Position numbers and translations under genes: made by a program
Shown: positions 1-6,738 of the stretch, piece after piece
How positions within the stretch are numbered: the stretch's first letter is position 1
Layout of the letters: every line of letters begins with the position of its first letter
Origin: Candidatus Omnitrophota bacterium
Lineage (GTDB): Bacteria > Omnitrophota > Koll11 > Pluralincolimonadales > Pluralincolimonadaceae
DNA length: 17,433 nt
Reading direction: 5' to 3'
Assembly (NCBI GenBank): GCA_022709465.1
Contig: JAKLIT010000012.1
Coordinates: 1-17,433 of the forward strand
The notes under the pieces: generated by a model
Told to the model about the DNA's origin: nothing
The model's database searches: none
The model's input: the letters and a program-made list of their open reading frames with translations, nothing else

Positions 1-11
1 GTCTCATTCGC

Positions 12-52
12 ACCCACCCTGTCACTTAGGAGAAGAGAGTGCTAGGGTGGGT
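12..52. repeat. REP-like imperfect stem-loop at gene start
   Basis: A perfect 9-base inverted repeat is visible: ACCCACCCT (12-20) pairs with AGGGTGGGT (44-52). An inner CACT (23-26) pairs with AGTG (38-41) across a 2x2 internal loop, leaving a loop of about 11 bases (27-37). The loop holds AGGAG (28-32), the only plausible ribosome binding site for the GTG at 47, and the 3' arm covers that GTG. The motif TGTCACTTAGG (20-30) recurs in inverted orientation near 5750. The layout resembles REP-type extragenic palindromes. It could also be a structure that masks translation of the next gene. Confidence 0.5.
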
Positions 53-1291
53 AAAAATAAGACGGCTACGAATAGCGCTGAGTTTGTGGATTACATACGG
101 CAGGCGGTGAGCGCGATGGCGGGGCATAAGATGCGGACGTTCCTGTCGGTATTAGGCATTTTGATAGGCGTAGCAGCAGTTATTGCGATGCTCGCTATAG
201 GGCAGGGAGCGCAGGCTACGATCTCCAAACAGCTGTCTTCGCTGGGATCGAACCTGCTGATCGTATTGCCGGGATCGACGGTGATGCACGGCGTGGCCAC
301 GGGGACGGGCGCCGTGACGCGGTTCACTTTTGACGACGTCGACGAGATAAGGAAGATGACGGATTTCGTAAGCCGCATATCGCCGTCTGTGCAGGGCAAG
401 GGGCAGGTAGTATTCGGCAACAAGAACTGGAATACAACGATCGAAGGCCAGGGCATCGATTATCCCGAGATGCGCTCGTCCGTTCCGGACATCGGAAGGT
501 ATTTCAACGAAAGCGAGCTGAAATTACGCGAGAAAGTGGCGGTCATAGGAAGGACGGTGGTCAGGGAGATATTCGGCGACGAGAACCCTATCGGCAGGAC
601 GATAAAGATCAACCTGCAAAATTTCAAGGTCGTCGGAATCCTGCCGGAAAAAGGCGCCGCCGGTTGGCGCGACCAGGACGATATGATAGTCATCCCGATA
701 ACGACGGCTATGTACAGGGTATTAGGCAAGGAATATATAGACACGATATCTGTGGAGGTAAGGGAGGCCGGGCAGATAGAGGAAGCGCAGGAAGCCATAA
801 GGAAGCTCATAATCAAGGAGCACCGGCTAAGCAAGGACAATGAGGACTCTTTCCAGATAAGGGACATGTCCGAGTTCAAGAATATGCTTACATCGACGAC
901 GAAAACGATGTCGCTGCTTCTCGGCGCGATAGCGGCGATATCCCTGCTCGTCGGCGGCATCGGCATCATGAACATCATGCTCGTTTCCGTGACCGAGCGC
1001 ACGCGGGAGATAGGCCTGCGCAAGGCGATAGGCGCGCGCAACCTGGATATCATGATACAGTTCCTTATCGAGGCCGCGCTGATAGCGTTCATCGGCGGCA
1101 TCGCCGGCGTCGTGCTTGGCGCGGGCATCGCATCGCTTATCGCGTCCGTTGCCGGATGGGCGGTCGCATTGTCCGTTTCATCGATCGCGCTGGCTACGGG
1201 TTTTTCGCTTGCCATAGGGATCATTTTCGGCAGCTGGCCCGCGCACCAGGCAGCGCAGCTCAACCCGATAGACGCGCTCAGGTATGAATAA
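47..1291 (+). CDS. MacB/FtsX-type ABC transporter permease
   Basis: Inner-membrane permease of the MacB/FtsX (type VII ABC) family. These work with a separate or fused ATPase and usually a periplasmic adaptor to drive efflux or lipoprotein/peptide transport. Visible parts: TM1 at about residues 31-52, preceded by the family-typical HKMRTFLSVLGILIGV; a periplasmic MacB_PCD-like domain at about 55-280; TM2 about 285-312; the FtsX signature TERTREIGLRKAIGAR (316-331); TM3 about 337-365; TM4 about 375-396; and the common tail NPIDALRYE. At 414 residues it fits a stand-alone permease. The GTG start at 47 is uncertain: the frame is open back to the window edge with no stop, and the GTG lies in a palindrome. 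A longer protein fused to an upstream ATPase cannot be excluded. It overlaps the MFS gene by 8 bases (ATGAATAA). Confidence 0.88.
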   Translation: MGKNKTATNSAEFVDYIRQAVSAMAGHKMRTFLSVLGILIGVAAVIAMLAIGQGAQATISKQLSSLGSNLLIVLPGSTVMHGVATGTGAVTRFTFDDVDEIRKMTDFVSRISPSVQGKGQVVFGNKNWNTTIEGQGIDYPEMRSSVPDIGRYFNESELKLREKVAVIGRTVVREIFGDENPIGRTIKINLQNFKVVGILPEKGAAGWRDQDDMIVIPITTAMYRVLGKEYIDTISVEVREAGQIEEAQEAIRKLIIKEHRLSKDNEDSFQIRDMSEFKNMLTSTTKTMSLLLGAIAAISLLVGGIGIMNIMLVSVTERTREIGLRKAIGARNLDIMIQFLIEAALIAFIGGIAGVVLGAGIASLIASVAGWAVALSVSSIALATGFSLAIGIIFGSWPAHQAAQLNPIDALRYE

Positions 1292-2492
1292 TCCGCATAT
1301 TTTCAGGTCGCTGCAATACAGGAATTTCCGGCTGTTCATAGCGGGGCAGAGCATCTCGACGATAGGCACATGGATGCAGTCGGTCGCGATGAGCTGGCTC
1401 GTTTACCGCATGACGGGATCGGCGCTGCTGCTCGGGACCGTCGCGTTCCTGTCGCAGATACCTACGTTCGTGCTGAGCCCGTTCGCGGGCGTCTTCGCCG
1501 ACAGGTACAACCGGCATAAGATCGTAATAACCACGCAGGTCCTGTCGATGATACAGGCCGGCATCCTCGCAACACTGACGCTTTCAGGAAGCATCACCGT
1601 TTGGCAGATAGTCGCGCTGGGGTTCTTCCTTGGATGCGTAAACTCGGTCGACATCCCGGCGCGGCAATCTTTCCTTATCGAGATGGTCGAGAAGAAAGAG
1701 GTGCTTGGCAACGCGATCGCGCTCAACTCCGCGATGTTCAACGCGTCGAGGCTTATCGGCCCGACGCTGGCGGGCATCATCGTCGCTGTCGCGGGGGAGG
1801 GGATATGTTTCCTGGTCAACGCGCTTAGCTTCCTCGCCGTCATCGCGAGCCTGCTCATGATGAAACTTGACCGCGCAAAGCGCAGGTCACCCGAGATGCA
1901 TGTGTTGCAGGAATTGAAGGAAGGCGTCATCTACGCGTACAACTCCCGCCCGATACGCAGGATACTGCTCCTGCTCAGCGTGATAAGCATGCTCGGCATG
2001 TCTTATATCGTGCTGATGCCGGTATTCGCGAAGGATATCCACCACGGCGGCGCGGACACGCTCGGTTTCATGATGGGGGCCGTCGGAGTCGGCGCGCTGG
2101 CCGCTACATTATGGCTCGCGTCGCTGAGGGAGCCGCCTACGCTCGAGAAGACCGTCCCTGCCGCGGCCACGATCTTCTCCGCGAGCATAATCCTGTTCGC
2201 GCTTTCACGTGTGCTTTGGGTCTCGATCGTCCTGCTCGTGGTCACGGGCTTCGGATTCCTTGCGACTACAGCGTCCTTTAACACGATCATCCAGAATACC
2301 GTCCACGATGACAAGCGCGGACGCGTGATGAGCCTCTACGCCATGGCTTTTATCGGAATGGCGCCTATAGGAAGCCTCCTTGCCGGCGCGATAGCGAACA
2401 AACTGGGCGCGACCGACGCCCTTCTTATCGGAGGGTTCGCCTGCCTCTTCGCCACGTTCGTTTTTTACCGCTTGACACACCCCCGCAATTAA
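1284..2492 (+). CDS. MFS exporter, MFS_3/EntS-like (DHA3 type)
   Basis: Major facilitator superfamily transporter of 402 residues, predicted to have 12 membrane helices. The N-terminal pattern SLQYRNFRLFIAGQSISTIGTWMQ is typical of the MFS_3 (enterobactin exporter EntS-like) group. A motif A equivalent, GVFADRYNRHK, lies at about residues 69-79 between TM2 and TM3, and a second is suggested by DDKRGRVMSLYAMAF in the C-terminal half. Members export siderophores or drugs by proton antiport; the substrate here cannot be told. Its ATG overlaps the permease stop by 8 bases, so the two are probably co-translated. Its last codons contain the -35 box of the promoter for the polysaccharide cluster, which suggests it ends the upstream unit rather than belonging to the polymer pathway. 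Confidence 0.88.
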   Translation: MNNPHIFRSLQYRNFRLFIAGQSISTIGTWMQSVAMSWLVYRMTGSALLLGTVAFLSQIPTFVLSPFAGVFADRYNRHKIVITTQVLSMIQAGILATLTLSGSITVWQIVALGFFLGCVNSVDIPARQSFLIEMVEKKEVLGNAIALNSAMFNASRLIGPTLAGIIVAVAGEGICFLVNALSFLAVIASLLMMKLDRAKRRSPEMHVLQELKEGVIYAYNSRPIRRILLLLSVISMLGMSYIVLMPVFAKDIHHGGADTLGFMMGAVGVGALAATLWLASLREPPTLEKTVPAAATIFSASIILFALSRVLWVSIVLLVVTGFGFLATTASFNTIIQNTVHDDKRGRVMSLYAMAFIGMAPIGSLLAGAIANKLGATDALLIGGFACLFATFVFYRLTHPRN

Positions 2493-2500
2493 CGTAAAAT
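2472..2500 (+). promoter_or_regulatory. sigma-70-type promoter for the polysaccharide cluster
   Basis: A perfect -35 box TTGACA (2472-2477) is followed after exactly 17 bases by TAAAAT (2495-2500), which matches TATAAT at 5 of 6 positions. Transcription would start near 2507, giving a leader of about 35 bases before the ATG at 2541. The -35 box lies inside the last codons of the MFS gene and the -10 box is intergenic. It is the only good match I noticed between tightly packed genes. The leader has no clear Shine-Dalgarno sequence, no riboswitch fold and no terminator that I can see. Confidence 0.72.
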
Positions 2501-2540
2501 ACTCAGTTGCTTGCCTTTATAGACAACAAAAAGATAACCT

Positions 2541-3677
2541 ATGAAAAAACAATCGATAATATTGATCGCGGCGGTATTTTGCCTGTGCCAATGGGCAACC
2601 CAGTGCAATGCCTGGGCATTCCGGCTCGGCAAGATCGAGATAAAGCCGCATGCCTCCGTCTATGAGACATACGACGATAACGTAACGTATGTCAAAGAGA
2701 ACAAAATAAGCGATTATATCACGAAGCCGTCGGTCGGGGCCGCCATGATCTACGAAGGCAAGACGACCTCCATCATGGTCGACGGCAACTATTACCACGA
2801 ATTCTACGCCGATAATTCCGGGTTCGATAACAACGGCGGGGACGTTTCCGCCGAATTGAATTCGGAGCTCTCGAAATTCGACAGGATATCCCTCAGGGAT
2901 TCGTTCTCGAAGACATACGAGCCCCGCAGCTTCGAGGACCAGTTCGGTTTCATCGGCGGGCGTTACAGCTCGACGAGGAATCGCGTGGATTTCGGCTACG
3001 CGCGCGATGTCTCGCAGCATTTCGGGTTATCGACGCGCTATTCGAACGAATATAACACCTATTCCAGGGACGACATCGCTAAATCATTCCTGAACAGCGG
3101 CGGAGTAGAGGGCTCGTACATAGTCAGCTCCGACCTTACCTTGTTCACCGCATACGATTATTCACGCCGCGATTTCGACGAGGGCCCGCACGCTGCTACG
3201 AACACATGGACGGGCGGCTTCCGCAAGTTCCTTACCAAACAGATGTATATCGACGCGTCCACGGGCGTGGATTTCGTCAAGTCGTACAGCGGCAAGGATT
3301 ACACTAAGCCGTTCGGCGTCATATCCCTGACGGACGATATAAACGACCGCACGAACGCCATCCTTTTATTCTCCAAACGCTACAACACGATATCCTACAA
3401 TGAGGACATATTCGACCAGTGGCAGGTCTCCGCGTCGTTGAACAACGAGATCACGCAGAAGCTTAAGGGCACGGTCTCGGCGTTCTACGGCAGGGGCGAA
3501 TATGTCAACTCCGGCCAGGTCGATGACCTTGTGGGCTCCAGCGCCGCATTGGAGTATGAGATAAACGATAAATGGAAGGCCAGGGCGGCGTATTCGTTCT
3601 CCAAGCAGGACTCGACCTCGATCTTCAGCGAATACCGCAAAAACACGGTCACGTTGGGCCTTTTAGCAGAATTTTAG
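2541..3677 (+). CDS. outer-membrane beta-barrel protein, BBP2_2-like (EPS porin)
   Basis: Predicted outer-membrane beta-barrel of 378 residues. An N-terminal signal peptide (about residues 1-26, MKKQSIILIAAVFCLC then cleavage near NAWA) is followed by repeated amphipathic strand patterns rich in Tyr, Asn, Asp and Gly. The opening after the signal, with SVYETYDDNVTY, is characteristic of the putative beta-barrel porin 2 family (PF10082, which includes EpsL-like proteins of exopolysaccharide clusters). The chain ends in Phe (LLAEF), the usual BAM-recognition end of outer-membrane proteins. It is the first gene after the promoter and lies 3 bases before the initiating transferase. The likely role, inferred from context, is the outer-membrane channel for the polymer, working with the short OPX protein two genes later. 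No clear ribosome binding site precedes the ATG. Confidence 0.85.
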   Translation: MKKQSIILIAAVFCLCQWATQCNAWAFRLGKIEIKPHASVYETYDDNVTYVKENKISDYITKPSVGAAMIYEGKTTSIMVDGNYYHEFYADNSGFDNNGGDVSAELNSELSKFDRISLRDSFSKTYEPRSFEDQFGFIGGRYSSTRNRVDFGYARDVSQHFGLSTRYSNEYNTYSRDDIAKSFLNSGGVEGSYIVSSDLTLFTAYDYSRRDFDEGPHAATNTWTGGFRKFLTKQMYIDASTGVDFVKSYSGKDYTKPFGVISLTDDINDRTNAILLFSKRYNTISYNEDIFDQWQVSASLNNEITQKLKGTVSAFYGRGEYVNSGQVDDLVGSSAALEYEINDKWKARAAYSFSKQDSTSIFSEYRKNTVTLGLLAEF

Positions 3678-3680
3678 GGA

Positions 3681-5042
3681 ATGCTCAGACAACACTCCGA
3701 TATATTCAAGAAACTGCTTATTTTAGCGGATATATGCCTCGCTGCGGCCGCGTTCATCGCGGCTTATTATTTAAGCAACGAGATGAAGGAGCTTTACCCG
3801 CTCAATGACTACCTGCGCCTGATGCCGTATTTTATCGGCATGTGGGTCGGGCTGCTTTATTTCCTCGGGATGTATAACTCGTTCAGGATGAAACCGCTCC
3901 CGGACGTGATATCGATAGTGTTCGAGGCGGCGTTCTTCGGGTTCGTCCTCTTCAGCAGTATCGTGTACGTAGTGAAACTGCATGACGTCAGCAGGGCGTT
4001 CGTCTTCATGATAATAGTCATCTCGGCCGTGTTCTTTGTCATACAGAAAATAATAATAGTAATGGCGTTCAAGCACCTCCGCAGCAAGGGGTATAACACC
4101 AGGAACGTCCTCATCGTCGGGACCGGAAGGCGCGCGCAGGATTTCGTCGGGAAGATAAAGACCCACAGCGAATGGGGTTTTAAGATAATCAAGATGATAG
4201 ACGAGGACGAATTCGGCGACATGGCCAAGATACTGCACCGCAACGTCGTAGACCATGTCGTATTCGTGGTGCCCCGGTTGTGGTTCGAGAAGATAGAGGA
4301 CCTCATCCACCTCTGCGAGACGGAGGGCATACCGGCGAGCGTCGTAGTCGACCTGTATGAACTGAAATTTGCGCGCGCGAAGCAGACCGATTTCCTTGGA
4401 ACGCCGATGCTGACCTTCGAATCGGCGCCGGACAGGGTATGGGAGCTGCTGATGAAACGCGCGTTCGATGTAGTATCGTCGGCTATCGGGCTGGTCGTGT
4501 TGTCGCCGCTGTTTCTCGCGCTGGCCATAATAATTAAGGCCACGTCCGAAGGGCCGGTATTCTTCAGGCAGAAACGCTGCGGGCTCAACGGCCGCAGGTT
4601 CACGTTATATAAGTTCAGGACGATGGTGAAGGGCGCCGAGGAGAAACTGGCGGAACTCCAGAAGTTCAACGAGATGAACGGCCCCGTTTTCAAGATGAAG
4701 AGCGACCCGCGCGTAACGCCGATCGGCAGGTTCCTGCGCAAGTCGAGCCTGGACGAGCTGCCGCAGCTCTGGAACGTATTTAGCGGAGAGATGAGCATCG
4801 TCGGGCCGCGGCCGCCGATACCGGCGGAGGTCGATAATTACGACAACTGGCAGCGCCGACGGCTCAGCATGAGGCCGGGCATCACATGCCTCTGGCAGGT
4901 GAAAGGCCGCAACGAGATAACGGATTTCAACGAATGGATGCGCCTTGACCTTGAGTATATCGACAACTGGTCTATCTGGCTGGACCTTAAGATACTGTTC
5001 ACAACGATACCCGTAGTTTTAATAGCGAAAGGAGCAAAGTGA
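3681..5042 (+). CDS. polyprenyl glycosylphosphotransferase (initiating, WbaP/CpsE-like)
   Basis: Membrane enzyme that transfers a sugar 1-phosphate from a nucleotide sugar to undecaprenyl phosphate, the first step of the repeat unit. The 453 residues show four N-terminal helices (about 10-30, 47-65, 78-98, 106-128), then a CoA-binding-3/Rossmann-like domain with VLIVGTG (143-149), a re-entrant hydrophobic helix (about 265-286), and the bacterial sugar transferase domain (PF02397). Conserved pieces include FFRQKRCG (294-301), KFRTM (311-315), the Asp-Glu pair D358-E359 in SSLDELPQLWNV, and MSIVGPRPP (371-379). The size is normal for the TIGR03025 type. The sugar cannot be deduced. The ATG is tight against AGGGA (3676-3680), an unusually short spacing. 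The stop overlaps the next ATG as TGATG. Confidence 0.93.
   Translation: MLRQHSDIFKKLLILADICLAAAAFIAAYYLSNEMKELYPLNDYLRLMPYFIGMWVGLLYFLGMYNSFRMKPLPDVISIVFEAAFFGFVLFSSIVYVVKLHDVSRAFVFMIIVISAVFFVIQKIIIVMAFKHLRSKGYNTRNVLIVGTGRRAQDFVGKIKTHSEWGFKIIKMIDEDEFGDMAKILHRNVVDHVVFVVPRLWFEKIEDLIHLCETEGIPASVVVDLYELKFARAKQTDFLGTPMLTFESAPDRVWELLMKRAFDVVSSAIGLVVLSPLFLALAIIIKATSEGPVFFRQKRCGLNGRRFTLYKFRTMVKGAEEKLAELQKFNEMNGPVFKMKSDPRVTPIGRFLRKSSLDELPQLWNVFSGEMSIVGPRPPIPAEVDNYDNWQRRRLSMRPGITCLWQVKGRNEITDFNEWMRLDLEYIDNWSIWLDLKILFTTIPVVLIAKGAK
5028..5034 (+). promoter_or_regulatory. ribosome binding site deciding the OPX start
   Basis: AAAGGAG lies 7 bases before the ATG at 5042 but only 4 bases before the GTG at 5039. 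The spacing favours the ATG, which also gives the more usual signal-peptide start MKGLAIV. Confidence 0.65.
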
Positions 5043-5740
5043 TGAAAGGACTGGCAATAGTTATATCCATAGCGGCAGTATGCGCGTTTGCGCAGCGCGC
5101 GGACGCGGATGAGGCCGCAAAATCGATGAACTTCGCGCAGCCGAAGGCGGCGATGCCCAGCGAGAAACCCCAGGCATCGGCGAATAACGCGCAGGATGTC
5201 CCGCAGACGGCCGCGGCCGAAGAGGCGCCTGCGCCGAAATCCGCGGATTATACCATCGGCAACGAGGACGTCCTCGATATCGCGGTATTGCAGCCCGAGC
5301 AGCTCGCGCTGACGGTAACGGTATCGCCGGACGGCTCTATAACGTTCCCGTATATCGGCAAAGTGGACGTGAAAGGCAAGACGCCTTCCGGGGTGCAGGA
5401 CGAGATACAGTCGCGCCTCGCCGACGGCTACCTGAAATACCCGGTGGTCTCGGTCGCAGTCAAGGAATCCCGAAGCAAGAAATTTTACGTCTACGGCGAG
5501 GTCCTGAAACCCGGAACGTATTTCCTTGAAGATAACATGACCGTCATGAAGGCGATATCTACCGCCGGCGGATTCACGAAATACGGCTCGTCGAGCCGCG
5601 TGAAAGTATTGCGCCCGAAGGTGAACGGGTCGGGATACGAGACATTCAAGGCCAACATGAAACTCATTATGAACGGCCTGGCGAAGGACATCGTGCTTGA
5701 GCCCGGCGATATTGTGCAGGTGGAAGAGGGAGTATTCTGA
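5042..5740 (+). CDS. polysaccharide export (OPX, Wza-family) protein, short form
   Basis: Periplasmic/outer-membrane export component of 232 residues. A signal peptide (about 1-21, cleavage near RADA/DE) is followed by an Ala/Pro/Gln-rich linker (about 22-66). Then comes a Poly_export domain (PF02563, about 69-142, starting YTIGNEDVLDIAV with SPDGSITFPYIGKV) and a single SLBB-type domain (about 146-230, with YVYGEVLKPGTYFLE and GDIVQV). It ends right after the SLBB domain, so it lacks the C-terminal amphipathic helix with which E. coli Wza (379 residues) spans the outer membrane. No lipobox is evident: the signal-region Cys follows Val. Short OPX proteins of this sort are thought to dock under a separate beta-barrel, and one is encoded two genes upstream. 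ATG 5042 is preferred over GTG 5039 because of the ribosome binding site spacing. Confidence 0.9.
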   Translation: MKGLAIVISIAAVCAFAQRADADEAAKSMNFAQPKAAMPSEKPQASANNAQDVPQTAAAEEAPAPKSADYTIGNEDVLDIAVLQPEQLALTVTVSPDGSITFPYIGKVDVKGKTPSGVQDEIQSRLADGYLKYPVVSVAVKESRSKKFYVYGEVLKPGTYFLEDNMTVMKAISTAGGFTKYGSSSRVKVLRPKVNGSGYETFKANMKLIMNGLAKDIVLEPGDIVQVEEGVF

Positions 5741-5745
5741 GCGGA

Positions 5746-5762
5746 GTGTCCCTAAGTGACAC
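5746..5762. repeat. small REP-like palindrome between OPX and GT2 genes
   Basis: GTGTC (5746-5750) and GACAC (5758-5762) form an inverted repeat around a 7-base loop. The complement of this segment reads TGTCACTTAGGG, sharing 11 bases with the stem-loop at 12-52. Both copies lie at gene starts. It is followed by CCCC and a T run, so a weak terminator-like shape is possible, though the stem is short. It replaces the place where a ribosome binding site for the ATG at 5774 would be expected. Confidence 0.4.
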
Positions 5763-5773
5763 GTCCCCTTTTT

Positions 5774-6724
5774 ATGTTCTCTGTCATTATACCCGCATAT
5801 AATTGCGGGGAGGTGCTAGGTAAGGCGCTGGAGGCGCTGAAGCGGCAGACCGCGGCAGGGGATGGGATAGAAGTGATCGTGGTCGATGACGCATCGACCG
5901 ACGGCACGCGGGCGGCCGCGGAGAAGTACGCGAAAGACGGGTCCGTGAAATATTTCAGGAACAGCGAGCGTTTGGGATCCGGTGTCGCGCGCAACAAAGG
6001 CCTCGATAACGCGACGGGCGAGTATGTGATGTTCCTCGACGGCGACAACGTCCCCGAAAAAGATTGCCTCGAGCAGCACCTGGATTTCCATAAAAGGTTC
6101 CCCGGCCCGGAGACGGCGGTGCTCGGGAACCCGAAATACCCGCCGGAAGTTGATGCGACGCCGCTTATGCGGCTCGATGATGTCGGCCTCGCGTTCAGGC
6201 GGCTGGAACACGGCGATGTTTGCGGATGGGCTGATTTCTCGTCTATGAACATCTCCCTGAAGAGGGCCTTCATTACCGAAAGGTTCAACGAGAAGATATT
6301 CGCGAGGACCGTAGGGTTCGAGGACACGGACCTCGGCTTCCGCCTCAATAAGAAGGGGCTGAAGATAATATATAACGAAAAAGCGGTGTCGTACCATTAC
6401 CATTTCAGGACGCCGGGGCAGTTCCTCGAAAAAGTCCAAAGGTACGGCGAGGCGTTCCGCCTCTGGCTCGAGTCGGGCGACAAGGACCTTTTGAAGGAGA
6501 CGAAATTCATAGGCAGGTTCCTTCCCGAACGCGGGCCTAAGCTGTCCGTAAGGTACGCGAGGTACGCGCTGCAGAGGGTATTCATCAACGGGTTGACGAT
6601 AAATATGTTCTTATCATTTGCGAAAAAAATGGAACGAAACAGCGAGGCTGTAAGTTCATTCATATACAGGCGTCTTTTTAATTATTATTTCCACAAAGGA
6701 TACTACGGTAACGTTATTTCCTAA
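5774..6724 (+). CDS. family 2 glycosyltransferase (GT-A fold)
   Basis: Cytoplasmic or membrane-associated GT2 enzyme of 316 residues, expected to add a sugar to the lipid-linked repeat unit. It starts MFSVIIPAYNC, the normal beginning of the fold. It has VIVVDDASTDGT (34-45), a metal-binding DGD motif (D89-D91 in FLDGDN), a probable catalytic acidic pair in FEDTDLGFRL (E183-D184) and NEKAVSYHYH near the end of the domain. The C-terminal 100 residues are basic and aromatic with no clear membrane helix. The start is debatable: a GTG at 5756 in the same frame has GGAG 9 bases upstream, while the ATG at 5774 has no ribosome binding site but fits the family better. The acceptor and donor are unknown. 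Confidence 0.88.
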   Translation: MFSVIIPAYNCGEVLGKALEALKRQTAAGDGIEVIVVDDASTDGTRAAAEKYAKDGSVKYFRNSERLGSGVARNKGLDNATGEYVMFLDGDNVPEKDCLEQHLDFHKRFPGPETAVLGNPKYPPEVDATPLMRLDDVGLAFRRLEHGDVCGWADFSSMNISLKRAFITERFNEKIFARTVGFEDTDLGFRLNKKGLKIIYNEKAVSYHYHFRTPGQFLEKVQRYGEAFRLWLESGDKDLLKETKFIGRFLPERGPKLSVRYARYALQRVFINGLTINMFLSFAKKMERNSEAVSSFIYRRLFNYYFHKGYYGNVIS

Positions 6725-6738
6725 AAAGGAGGGCGTAG

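Noticed and set aside
460..1263. Long open frame on the minus strand opposite the permease
   Set aside because: It is antisense to a well-recognised permease. Its composition (many Ser, Ile, Met and Pro) is that of a reversed coding strand, with no family resemblance.
3857..4798. Long minus-strand open frame opposite the first glycosylphosphotransferase
   Set aside because: It lies wholly within a strongly conserved gene on the plus strand and shows no domain or start signals of its own.
5763..5773. CCCC plus a T run after the palindrome at 5746-5762, as a possible rho-independent terminator
   Set aside because: The stem is only 5 bp with a 7-base loop, the T run is offset by several bases, and the cluster clearly continues in the same direction.
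5792..5809. CCCGCA-TATAAT-TGCGGG hairpin with a -10-like loop just inside the first GT2 gene
   Set aside because: It encodes the conserved PAYNCG start of the GT-A fold, so codon constraint explains it. The stem is only 6 bp and there is no -35 box at proper spacing.
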